DNA of 64,000 nt, from NCBI RefSeq assembly GCF_003385515.1, contig NZ_QNVT01000004.1, positions 1 to 64,000 of the forward strand, in the 5' to 3' direction. Each line of letters starts with the position of its first letter. Position 1 is the stretch's first letter. A program made the translations under genes and the position numbers. This stretch comes from Chryseobacterium pennae (GTDB taxonomy: Bacteria > Bacteroidota > Bacteroidia > Flavobacteriales > Weeksellaceae). The notes under the pieces were generated by a model. It saw nothing but the letters and a program-made list of their open reading frames with translations. It had not been told where the DNA came from and made no database searches. Shown in pieces: positions 7,462-15,830 of the stretch.

Positions 7462-8646
7462 TTATAAATTATGAGGACGAACCACAGAGAAAGTCTCTTT
7501 ACTACTATCAATGTTAGGAATTTGCTTAGTCTCGAAAATAGTATGGTTGACATCCAGAGCGGATACTTTTTCTGCCATTCCTTTTGCTCTGTATTTATCA
7601 TTCGCTGCCAACAACTCTAAAGCGGATATATGAACAGGGAATGTTTTAATTCCAATATCCTTAGTAAACATAGGATGACGGGGTGGACTAGATTTCTTAT
7701 ATGGATTAACTAATTCCTCAAAATTCAATCCAATATATCCGTCAAATGTAATAGGTATTTCGTAAGTAAATTGTTTTACCTGACGTCTTTGTGTTGCTAA
7801 AGTTTCAACACGAGAGTTTTTCGGAATAGATCCTGAAACATTAGAATTTGATTTCCATGCTGTTGTTAGGGTACCAGAAATCGTTCCTGTTAAAGAAAGT
7901 CCTAAGTCTGCACTTAATTCTCCACGACCGATAGCCGTACCTGTTCCTGTATAACTTAATCTGTTTGAATTGGTGAAAGTAAAATTAGTTGTTTTAGTCG
8001 TTGCTGATTGAGCTGCGGCAGAAATTACGCTTTGGGTACCTTGGTTGTCTTTATGATTGTGCAAATGCTTGGTTTTCGTGATGGTATTGCTATCATATTT
8101 TGCTAAACTATTAGATAAGCTCTCTGTTAAAATGGTCTCTATAGTTTTTGAAATTTGTCCTTGTAACTCTCCAGCAATTTTTCCTCCAAAGGTAGAGCTT
8201 CCCATACCTGCCAAAGTCCAATTGATGGTATTTCCTACGGTAAATTCAATATTGTCAGAAAATTGACGGTCGAGATCCGACCTGTTTTCATAGCTTCTCG
8301 TAGATAATATATCCGCCACAGGCTGAATAATGTTTGACCTTTCTTCAAACAAAGGAGCTCCAATCTCAAAAAAAGCCATCCATCCTCGTTTTGCCGCGTT
8401 TGGATCAGGAAAATTACCAAATTTTCTATCATTGATAGATATTCCTATTGGTGATAATTCGACAACCTTATCATTTACTTTAACCTCCTGTCCATTCTCA
8501 TTTACTTGATTATAGGTTAAACCAATTAGTTTTTTATTCATGATTCCCTTAATCAATTCATCAGTTATTCCTAACTCTTCCATATTTTCAACCGTAAGGA
8601 TGCGGCGTTTCGCAGGATCCACAGTATATGTTGGTATTTTTGCCAT
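7462..8646 (-). CDS. Probable aerolysin-like (ETX/MTX2-type) beta pore-forming protein
   Basis: A 394-aa protein; start ATG at 8646 (MAKIPTYTVDPAKRR). The frame is open further upstream, but that part has unlikely composition. After an N-terminal region of about 180 residues comes a long Ser/Thr-rich beta stretch, including TKTTNFTFTNSNRLSYTGTG and LSLTGTISGTLTTAW, like the sheet and membrane-inserting hairpin of aerolysin-family toxins. It is followed by SIPKNSRVETLATQRRQVKQ and FTYEIPITFDGYIGLNF, which resembles the VPPxTKV-strand-IPYTAxxxFxGxI pattern of PF03318. No signal peptide is present. The family call rests on pattern, not a search. Downstream is a small hydrophilic gene and upstream a five-copy repeat array. 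A structural protein of unknown type is the main alternative. Confidence 0.5.
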   Translation of the reverse strand: MAKIPTYTVDPAKRRILTVENMEELGITDELIKGIMNKKLIGLTYNQVNENGQEVKVNDKVVELSPIGISINDRKFGNFPDPNAAKRGWMAFFEIGAPLFEERSNIIQPVADILSTRSYENRSDLDRQFSDNIEFTVGNTINWTLAGMGSSTFGGKIAGELQGQISKTIETILTESLSNSLAKYDSNTITKTKHLHNHKDNQGTQSVISAAAQSATTKTTNFTFTNSNRLSYTGTGTAIGRGELSADLGLSLTGTISGTLTTAWKSNSNVSGSIPKNSRVETLATQRRQVKQFTYEIPITFDGYIGLNFEELVNPYKKSSPPRHPMFTKDIGIKTFPVHISALELLAANDKYRAKGMAEKVSALDVNHTIFETKQIPNIDSSKETFSVVRPHNL

Positions 8647-8740
8647 ATTTTTTAAATTATAATTTGTTATTCTAATAACCCTTGAAAGCGGGGAATTAGT
8701 TGTTAATGATTTGTTTTGTCGTATGCTCCCGACATAGAGT

Positions 8741-9816
8741 TTTATAATCAATTTATTTATATATATTCTGTACTGCGCACATACAAAATATAATATTGAT
8801 GTATTGACTAATTTTTAAATGAAAAGACCAGCCTGGGATATCTTTTTAACTACTATTACGAAAATAGAGGTGACTGTCATCAAAACTTGTAGTATAAAAT
8901 AAAATTTCTGAATAAAATTTTAAGTGACGTTTCGCAAGAGCCAACAGTCTATATTGCTTGTTGTACTCTATTTTTATAATCAATTTATTCATATATATTC
9001 TGTACTGCGCACATACAAAATATAATATTGATGTATTGACTAATTTTTAAATGGAAAGAACAGCCTAGGATATCTTTTTAACTACTATTACGAAAATAGA
9101 GGTGGCTGGCATCAAAACTTGTAGTATAAAATAAAATTTCTGAATAAAATTTTAAGTGACGTTTCGCAAGAGTCAACAGTCTATATTGCTTGTTGTATTC
9201 TATTTTTACAATCAATTTATTTATATTCTGTACTGCGCACATACAAAATATAATATTGATGTATTGACTAATTTTTAAATAAAAAGACTAGCCTAGGATC
9301 TCTTTTTAATTACTATTACAAACATAGAGGTGGTTGGCGTCAAAACTTGTCGTATAAAAAAAAATTTCTGAATAAAAATTTTAAGCGACGTTTCGCAAGA
9401 GTCGACAGTCTATATTGCTTGTTGTACTCTATTTTACAATCAATTTATTCGTATATATTCTGTACTGCGCACATACAAAATATAATATTGATGTATTGAC
9501 TAATTTTTAAATAAAAAGACCAGCCTAGGATCTCTTTTTAATTACTATTACAAACATAGAGGTGGTTGGCGTCAAAACTTGTCGTATAAAAAAAATCTGA
9601 ATAAAAATTTTAAGTGGAGTCGACAGTCTATATTGCTTGTTGTACTCTATTTTACAATCAATTTATTCATATATATTCTGTACTGCGCACATACAAAATA
9701 TAATATTGATGTATTAACTAATTTTTTAAATAAAAAGACCAGCCTAGGATCTCTTTTTAATTACTATTACAAACATAGAAGTGGCTGGCGTCAAAACTTG
9801 TCGTATAAAATAAAAT
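8741..9816. repeat. Five tandem copies of a 218-232 bp noncoding repeat
   Basis: Units begin at about 8741, 8973, 9205, 9433 and 9651, each opening with TTTA(T/C)AATCAATTTATT and containing TGTACTGCGCACATAC, AATATTGATGTATT and AGCCT(A/G)GGAT. Copies 1 and 2 differ at only a handful of positions in 232 bp. Copies 3-5 share other variants (for example TTGTCGTATAAA), and copy 5 is preceded by a deletion. The first unit ends about 95 nt from the toxin-like start codon, so the array occupies the whole upstream region of that operon. No frame is kept across copies, so it is not coding. Confidence 0.95.
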
Positions 9817-9859
9817 TTTTAAATGCCGGTAGATTATTTAATGAATACAAGTTTTTAAG

Positions 9860-10050
9860 GTACTAATATTTCTATTGTCTAACTTGTTAATATATTTTTT
9901 AATAGTTGTTTTCATGGTGTTGGATCATGCTTTGTTCTTGAATGCCTCAAAGAATTTAGCATAATTTCTCCTAATCATAAACTGATCATACGATTGCGAA
10001 AATAAGACATCGATACGCTTTCTGGATTTTCCGAAAATAATTATTCGAAA
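9860..10050 (-). pseudogene. IS982-like transposase remnant (C-terminal part)
   Basis: The minus strand reads FGKSRKRIDVLFSQSYDQFM then IRRNYAKFFEAFKNKA and a stop (10050-9925), followed in another frame by TTIKKYINKLDNRNIST (9912-9860). This matches what I recall as the C-terminal pattern of IS982-family transposases (RKRIETLFSQLCDQFMIRRNYAK...GFK...TxIQYIN). The N-terminal and catalytic parts are missing and the piece is frameshifted, so it is dead. No terminal inverted repeat was identified. It marks the right edge of the accessory island. Confidence 0.55.
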
Positions 10051-10094
10051 ATTATCCAAAAAAAATTATATTTTTAAGCTTTAAAAGCGATCAA

Positions 10095-11621
10095 ATGGCA
10101 GACAAAGCACAATTTATTGAAGAATTAAATGCTAGATACACTCCTAAGGGAGATCACATCATATTAGGAAAAGGAATGCTGGACGGAGAAGTAGTACCGG
10201 AAGTGAATGTAACGATTCCTCTAAAAACAATCAACCGTCACGGCCTTATTGCCGGAGCAACCGGAACCGGAAAGACCAAAACGTTACAGGTATTTGCAGA
10301 ACAGCTTTCTCATCAGGGAATCCCATCACTGGTGCTGGATATTAAAGGTGATTTTTCAGGAATTGCAGAAGCTGGGCAGATGAATTCCATTATTGAAGAG
10401 AGATATGCAAAAACTCAGTTGCCTTATACGCCACAAGGATTCCCGGTAGAGTTGATGAGCATTTCCGGAGGAGAAGGGGTAAAGCTGAGAGCAACCGTAA
10501 CAGAGTTCGGACCTGTTTTATTAAGTAAAATTCTTCAGCTTAATGATACCCAGCAAAGTATCATGTCTATTGTCTTTAAATATTGTGATGACAAAGGACT
10601 TCCTTTGATCGACCTTAAAGACTTAAAGAAAGTTCTGCAGTTTGTTACAGATAATGCACAGGGAAAAGCTGAGCTTGCCGCTAACTACGGATCAATAGCA
10701 CCGGCTTCTTTGGGGGCTATTCTAAGATCTATTGTAGCTTTAGAGCAGCAGGGAGCGGGAGATTTCTTTGGAGAATTAAGCTTTGATGTTCAGGATTTGC
10801 TGGAAACCAGAGATGGAAAAGGAGTTGTAAATATTTTAAGAGTATCAGATATTCAGAATAAGCCACAGCTGTTCTCTACCTTCATGCTTTCACTTTTTGC
10901 AGAGATCTATATGACTTTCCCTGAGGAAGGTGATAGCGGAAAGCCGAAACTGGTGCTCTTTATTGATGAAGCACACTTGCTTTTTGATGAAGCTTCAAAG
11001 ACCCTCCTTTCACAGATTGAAACGATGGTAAAACTTATCCGTTCAAAAGGAGTGGGAATTTATTTTATTACCCAGATTCCTGGTGATGTACCAGAAAGTG
11101 TTTTGTCTCAATTAGGATTGAAAATACAGCATGCTTTGAGAGGCTTTACAGCAAAAGATAAAAAGGAAATTTCAAAAGCAGTTGAAAATTATCCAACCAC
11201 AGAATTTTATAACGCTTCCAATCTGATTCAGAATATGGGAATTGGAGAAGCATTTGTAACCGCTTTAGATGAGAAAGGAATTCCTACACCATTAGTTCAT
11301 ACCTATCTTATTTCCCCGGAATCAAGAATGGATGTTCTGAGTGGAGCAGAAATTACAGAATTAACGTCCAGCTCAGCTATGGTAGCCAAATATGAACAGG
11401 CAATAGACCGGGAATCTGCTTATGAAATGCTAACCAACAGAATGGAGCAGGCCGCTCAGAATCCAGCACCAAATCAACGAACAAAGCCGGTAAAAGAAGA
11501 GCCGGGAATGTTTGAACAGGTACTGCAAAGCCAGGCAGGCAGAACATTCACCAATACATTAATGAGGGAGGGCGCAAAAGCTATTCTCGGGATGTTTGGT
11601 TTAGGAGGAAGGAAAAGATGA
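10095..11621 (+). CDS. HerA-like / DUF853 ATPase
   Basis: A 508-aa P-loop ATPase of the HerA/FtsK superfamily, helicase-HerA C-terminal (DUF853) type. Walker A is GATGTGKT (residues 54-61) and Walker B is LVLFIDEAHLLF, followed by the conserved LLSQIETMVKLIRSKGVGIYF region and FITQ. A linker rich in Asn, Pro and Gln near 455-475 precedes a conserved tail ending in a Gly/Lys/Arg-rich stretch. Members are hexameric DNA-translocating or DNA-binding ATPases of uncertain cellular role. The gene is monocistronic with a strong terminator and has no nurA-type nuclease neighbour, so a HerA-NurA repair role is not supported locally. Confidence 0.88.
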   Translation: MADKAQFIEELNARYTPKGDHIILGKGMLDGEVVPEVNVTIPLKTINRHGLIAGATGTGKTKTLQVFAEQLSHQGIPSLVLDIKGDFSGIAEAGQMNSIIEERYAKTQLPYTPQGFPVELMSISGGEGVKLRATVTEFGPVLLSKILQLNDTQQSIMSIVFKYCDDKGLPLIDLKDLKKVLQFVTDNAQGKAELAANYGSIAPASLGAILRSIVALEQQGAGDFFGELSFDVQDLLETRDGKGVVNILRVSDIQNKPQLFSTFMLSLFAEIYMTFPEEGDSGKPKLVLFIDEAHLLFDEASKTLLSQIETMVKLIRSKGVGIYFITQIPGDVPESVLSQLGLKIQHALRGFTAKDKKEISKAVENYPTTEFYNASNLIQNMGIGEAFVTALDEKGIPTPLVHTYLISPESRMDVLSGAEITELTSSSAMVAKYEQAIDRESAYEMLTNRMEQAAQNPAPNQRTKPVKEEPGMFEQVLQSQAGRTFTNTLMREGAKAILGMFGLGGRKR

Positions 11622-11624
11622 CAA

Positions 11625-11662
11625 AAAATAAAATAGGGAAAAGAAATTTTCCCTATTTTTAT
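11625..11662 (+). terminator. Terminator after the HerA-like gene
   Basis: Hairpin AAATAGGGAAAA-GAAA-TTTTCCCTATTTTT immediately after the stop codon. Confidence 0.85.
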
Positions 11663-11693
11663 ATAAACTATAATAACACAAATTAAAACACAT

Positions 11694-13232
11694 ATGAGAA
11701 TACAATTATTTATTGTGCTTATGTCGCTATCCCTATCAAAAGCGCATGGGCAGAGTCAGTACTTGGACTCCAATTTTAACGGAGCAGGTTTCTTACAAAC
11801 CGATTATAAATCTAAAAGTTACGACGAACTATCCAATATTAAGCTTTCCAATAATGGCTTGTATGCATTCGGGAGAGTAACAATAGAAGATTACAAGTCC
11901 TATGAAAGTGGTTTTGGAGTTCTGAAACACAACCTTACTTCAGGGTTGAATCCTACATTTGGCAACCAGGGAAAAGCAAATTATTATTTTGATTCCTATC
12001 ACTATGCCGATTCCACAAGGGATGTATATCCTTATGCTGACGGATCATTTTTAATTCTTTCCGATTTGGGCTTAACTAAAATAGACCAAAACGGAGTACT
12101 GGACCCCAATTTTGCTTTTAACGGAAAACAGGAATTTGAATATGGACAAAAAACCTATACCAGGCTGTTGGTTCTACCCAACAATAAAATTTATGTTTTC
12201 GGGCAAAAAGGAGATGATCTGTATATTGAAAGATATAATCCGGATGGATTTTTTGATTTCTCGTTCGGAAATCAGGGAACCCTTACGATAGATGTAGGCT
12301 CACTTGATATCATTAACGATGCTAAATTGCTGAACGACGGCAGGATTTTGATTACAGGCTACAGCCAAAAACAGGTTAATAGTAACTCTTCAGGAAATAC
12401 AAGGTACAATTTTATAAAAAAAATAAACCAGGACGGAACACTTGATCCCGCTTTCAATTATGATGATATTCCAAGCATCTACGATAATCCGGGATATTTC
12501 AAAAAAATGCTTGTAGACAATTCTAATACTTACGCATATATTATCAATAAAGTAAGTGAATGTGACCATAGAGTTTTAAAAGTTAATTTACAGACATTAG
12601 CATCTTCTAAACTTTTTGTAAACCCTAGCGGAACCCCTTGGCTGTGTAGTAATTTAAATCCTAAATATGTTGTAAATGATATTATTCTTGATGGAGATAG
12701 AATGTATATTGCCGGAACAGAAAAAATAAACGCAAACAACTCTATGTGGGTGACCCGCTACAATTTAGACGGAATTATGGATACAACCTTTGCCAATCAG
12801 GGGAAGTTCAATTATTTTACTTATTCTGGTAATCCGAATTCTCCGGTAGATGACGTGGTAAATCTGGAAAGCATACAGCTGGCTCCAGACGGAAGCCTTT
12901 ATGGTGGCGGAAGATTGAATAATGATTTTCTGGTTTTTAAAATTTTAAAGACTCTTACGTTGGAGGTAAATGAATCGAAATCAGATAAAACTCATATTTT
13001 GAACGTATATCCCAATCCTGTAAAAGATTTTTTATTTGCTGAAAATAAGAATCTTACAGGAAATATTCAGATTTCGGTTTATGATATGTCTGGAAAATTG
13101 GTGAAAAAACAAAATTCAGATTCCCGCAATGAAAAAGCTTCAATTGATCTTTCTGACCTGATGTCAGGAAATTATGTAATAAAATATGAGGCTAAAAACT
13201 TTTCTCAGTCTGTAAGGATTATAAAAAAATAA
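11694..13232 (+). CDS. Secreted delta-60-repeat protein with T9SS sorting domain
   Basis: A 512-aa secreted protein. It has a signal peptide (MRIQLFIVLMSLSLSKAHGQ), several delta-60 type repeats that end in the motif DPxFxxxG (NPTFGNQGK, DPNFAFNGK, DFSFGNQGT, DTTFANQGK) and probably form a beta-propeller, and a type A C-terminal sorting domain from about 430 (LNVYPNPVKDFLF ... VYDMSGKLVKK ... YVIKYEAKNFSQSVRIIKK). It should be exported by Sec, moved across the outer membrane by the T9SS, and attached to the surface or released. Six nt separate it from a second delta-60 gene, so the two are likely co-transcribed. Confidence 0.88.
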   Translation: MRIQLFIVLMSLSLSKAHGQSQYLDSNFNGAGFLQTDYKSKSYDELSNIKLSNNGLYAFGRVTIEDYKSYESGFGVLKHNLTSGLNPTFGNQGKANYYFDSYHYADSTRDVYPYADGSFLILSDLGLTKIDQNGVLDPNFAFNGKQEFEYGQKTYTRLLVLPNNKIYVFGQKGDDLYIERYNPDGFFDFSFGNQGTLTIDVGSLDIINDAKLLNDGRILITGYSQKQVNSNSSGNTRYNFIKKINQDGTLDPAFNYDDIPSIYDNPGYFKKMLVDNSNTYAYIINKVSECDHRVLKVNLQTLASSKLFVNPSGTPWLCSNLNPKYVVNDIILDGDRMYIAGTEKINANNSMWVTRYNLDGIMDTTFANQGKFNYFTYSGNPNSPVDDVVNLESIQLAPDGSLYGGGRLNNDFLVFKILKTLTLEVNESKSDKTHILNVYPNPVKDFLFAENKNLTGNIQISVYDMSGKLVKKQNSDSRNEKASIDLSDLMSGNYVIKYEAKNFSQSVRIIKK

Positions 13233-13238
13233 CACAAA

Positions 13239-15674
13239 ATGAAAAAAAATATACTATTACTTCTTTTTTCAGGGGTCTTTCAGCTGGGTTTTTCTCAACA
13301 GGGAGTTCTTGAAACTAATTTTGGTCTTGGAAAGTTCAGCTATGTTGAAAATGATAACGAAAAACAGATTCTGAATGCTATTGAATATACTAATGATACC
13401 GTTTTTGCCGCAGGATATTCGGGCCCTGTAACGGATGTATCTCTTCCTAATGCAGAAGGTCGTTTTGTATATAAAGACCGTTTCTTTTACTATAACAACA
13501 AAAATCATAATAAGATAGCGGTCTCTATTGGTGATGAAGGCTCAAGAGCCAATGCCATTAAGTATAGTAAGGGTTATGTTTATCTGGCGGGCTATTCAAA
13601 GGATAAAAACAGGAAAAGCTTTGCAGTGGTAAAAATTCATGCAAGAACTGGAGCTTTAGTTGTTTCTCCAAGCTTTAACAGGGATTCTAAAGTTATTACA
13701 GATTTTACAGGAAATGATGAAGCCAATACCATTGATATCAAGAATAATAAAATCTGGGTGGCAGGTAAAGCCGGAGTCAATGCCGTAATTGTTCGGTATA
13801 ATGTCACCAACGGTTACGTAGATAAAACTTTTAACCAAAAGGGATTCATGCTATACCCGATTGGAACACAATCTGAAATTAAAAGTCTCAAAATTCTTCC
13901 TGATGATAAAATGCTGATTGCAGGAACTACAAACAATGGAGCGCAATCAGATTTTTTTATTGCAAGACTGAATCCTGACGGAACTTATGATTCTTCTTTT
14001 GGAACGAACGGGATTAAAACGATAGATTTTTTTGGCGGGAATGACCAGCTCAACGTGATGAAGATTTTATACAATGGCAAAATCATGCTGGGAGGCTCTT
14101 GTACAAGGATGGTCAACAATATTGATGCAGCATTGGTAAAACTTAATGCTGACGGAAGTTATGATACTTCTTTTGGCGGAGCTGGAAAAGTTACTTATGA
14201 TGAGGGAACTAAAGAAGATGTAGTGAATGATGTAGATGCTAAGGTAAATGCCAGTAGCCAGGAAATTATTTATGCTATAGGGTATAAAAAGCCAGGAGTA
14301 TACAAAGATGTTTTATACAGGGAGTTCGATGCTGACGGAAGTACATTTGCCAGTGGACCAGCCGTTAATAACTTGAGTAACTACGATGATTATCTGGTTG
14401 CAGGAGCATTTGATGTTTTGCCTGTAGGGAATTTTACAAGTCCAATGACAATGTATGGTAATCTGTTTTGTAGGGAAGCTACGGGGAATTATATTCAATT
14501 TAATAAGCTTGGCAGTAGTATGACCATGTTACCTGTAGAATGTGGATCTTCTTATGCTACAGAAATCAATAATATTAAAGTAAGACAGGATGGTAAAATA
14601 TATGTACTGTACCAGAATCAGCTGAAAAGATATCTGGACAACGGAACCCCGGATCTGTCTTTCGGAAATAATGGAACCTTTACCGGAATGGCTGCCAGTG
14701 AATTCGACCTGTTACCCAATAATAAAGTGGTGGCTAATGTTTTTATCTATGGAACCAATACGCAACGGTATAGTGTTATTTTAGATGATAATGGAAAAAT
14801 TATAGATAATTTCGAGTTTAAAAACTTACCGGGAGCAGATCAGAGATATATTAATAAAATCATTTATTCTGCTGCCGAGAATAAAATGTATGCGTATTAT
14901 TCCTCATATGGTACTCAATTTTCAAGCCCCGTGATGTGCAGATATAATTTAGATGGCACTATTGATGATTCTTTTGCCAATAATAACAAATATATCCCTG
15001 TTATCCAGAAATATGGTTCATATGACGCTGATTTGACCAAATCAGATGTAAACAGCCAGAGAATTGTAACCATTGATTTTAAAACAGATAAAAAAATTAT
15101 TAAACAATATGATCTTGATGGCAATCCTTCAGGAAGTTTCGGAACTATAGGGACTATGGAAATTCCTTATACTCCTGACACTAATTTTATATTTAAAAAA
15201 GTAGCTCTGGATAATCTGAATAATGTTTATATCATTACAGAGAAAACAGAAAACTTCAATACGACTCTGCTTGTAGAAAAATATAACTCAACAGGGACTT
15301 TGGATACATCTTATGGAAATGGAGGGATTTTCGAATATGCTTACAATTCTGCTGATTCAAATGCTCATTTTTATAACATTAATGTTCAGGGTGATAATAA
15401 ATTGCTGATGGCTGGAAAACGCGGAAAGTTATTTGTAGATAATGACGGATATACAATAAGGGTAAATACCAATGGTACCTTAGATACCAGTTTCAGTATC
15501 CAGAATGATGGCGTGTTTTCTGATAGGGAAGATGGTAATCCCAATGACTTCTTTGAAAATATCAGTGCTATGGGAATCACTCCAAATAACGAGATAATTA
15601 TAGGAGGACTTAATAAGAATAGAAGTACTGGAAATGCAATAACTTATACCGCAAAAATCAAAAAATTGAAATAA
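13239..15674 (+). CDS. Large secreted delta-60-repeat protein without a sorting domain
   Basis: An 811-aa protein with signal peptide MKKNILLLLFSGVFQLGFSQ and many delta-60 repeats (DKTFNQKGF, DSSFGTNGI, DTSFGGAGK, DLSFGNNGT, DDSFANNNK, DTSYGNGGI, DTSFSIQND), enough for more than one propeller. Unlike its upstream neighbour it ends with the repeat region (TAKIKKLK) and has no YPNP-type T9SS sorting domain. It may stay in the periplasm, use another route, or partner the first protein. There is no frameshift or premature stop next to a lost domain: after the stop codon the sequence is AT-rich noncoding DNA. Confidence 0.85.
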   Translation: MKKNILLLLFSGVFQLGFSQQGVLETNFGLGKFSYVENDNEKQILNAIEYTNDTVFAAGYSGPVTDVSLPNAEGRFVYKDRFFYYNNKNHNKIAVSIGDEGSRANAIKYSKGYVYLAGYSKDKNRKSFAVVKIHARTGALVVSPSFNRDSKVITDFTGNDEANTIDIKNNKIWVAGKAGVNAVIVRYNVTNGYVDKTFNQKGFMLYPIGTQSEIKSLKILPDDKMLIAGTTNNGAQSDFFIARLNPDGTYDSSFGTNGIKTIDFFGGNDQLNVMKILYNGKIMLGGSCTRMVNNIDAALVKLNADGSYDTSFGGAGKVTYDEGTKEDVVNDVDAKVNASSQEIIYAIGYKKPGVYKDVLYREFDADGSTFASGPAVNNLSNYDDYLVAGAFDVLPVGNFTSPMTMYGNLFCREATGNYIQFNKLGSSMTMLPVECGSSYATEINNIKVRQDGKIYVLYQNQLKRYLDNGTPDLSFGNNGTFTGMAASEFDLLPNNKVVANVFIYGTNTQRYSVILDDNGKIIDNFEFKNLPGADQRYINKIIYSAAENKMYAYYSSYGTQFSSPVMCRYNLDGTIDDSFANNNKYIPVIQKYGSYDADLTKSDVNSQRIVTIDFKTDKKIIKQYDLDGNPSGSFGTIGTMEIPYTPDTNFIFKKVALDNLNNVYIITEKTENFNTTLLVEKYNSTGTLDTSYGNGGIFEYAYNSADSNAHFYNINVQGDNKLLMAGKRGKLFVDNDGYTIRVNTNGTLDTSFSIQNDGVFSDREDGNPNDFFENISAMGITPNNEIIIGGLNKNRSTGNAITYTAKIKKLK

Positions 15675-15830
15675 TTTTATATATTAGTGACTAAGTGGTA
15701 AGCTTTTTGGGTAACTTATTTTGATATATTTTTTACTATTTTAGCAGGTTATCTTCACTGGCGGGAAAAGAATATCAGATGAAAGAGTTAAAATTTTTAA
15801 TAATAAACACAGCAGTTAAAGGGAAAATCA

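Noticed and set aside
8741..9816. CRISPR array
   Set aside because: Repeat units are 218-232 bp and directly abutting with no unique spacers, and no cas genes are in the window.
9579..9866. A 95-codon plus-strand frame crossing the last two repeat units
   Set aside because: The frame is not preserved in the other copies, the codon composition is that of AT-rich noncoding DNA, and it appears only because one unit carries a deletion.
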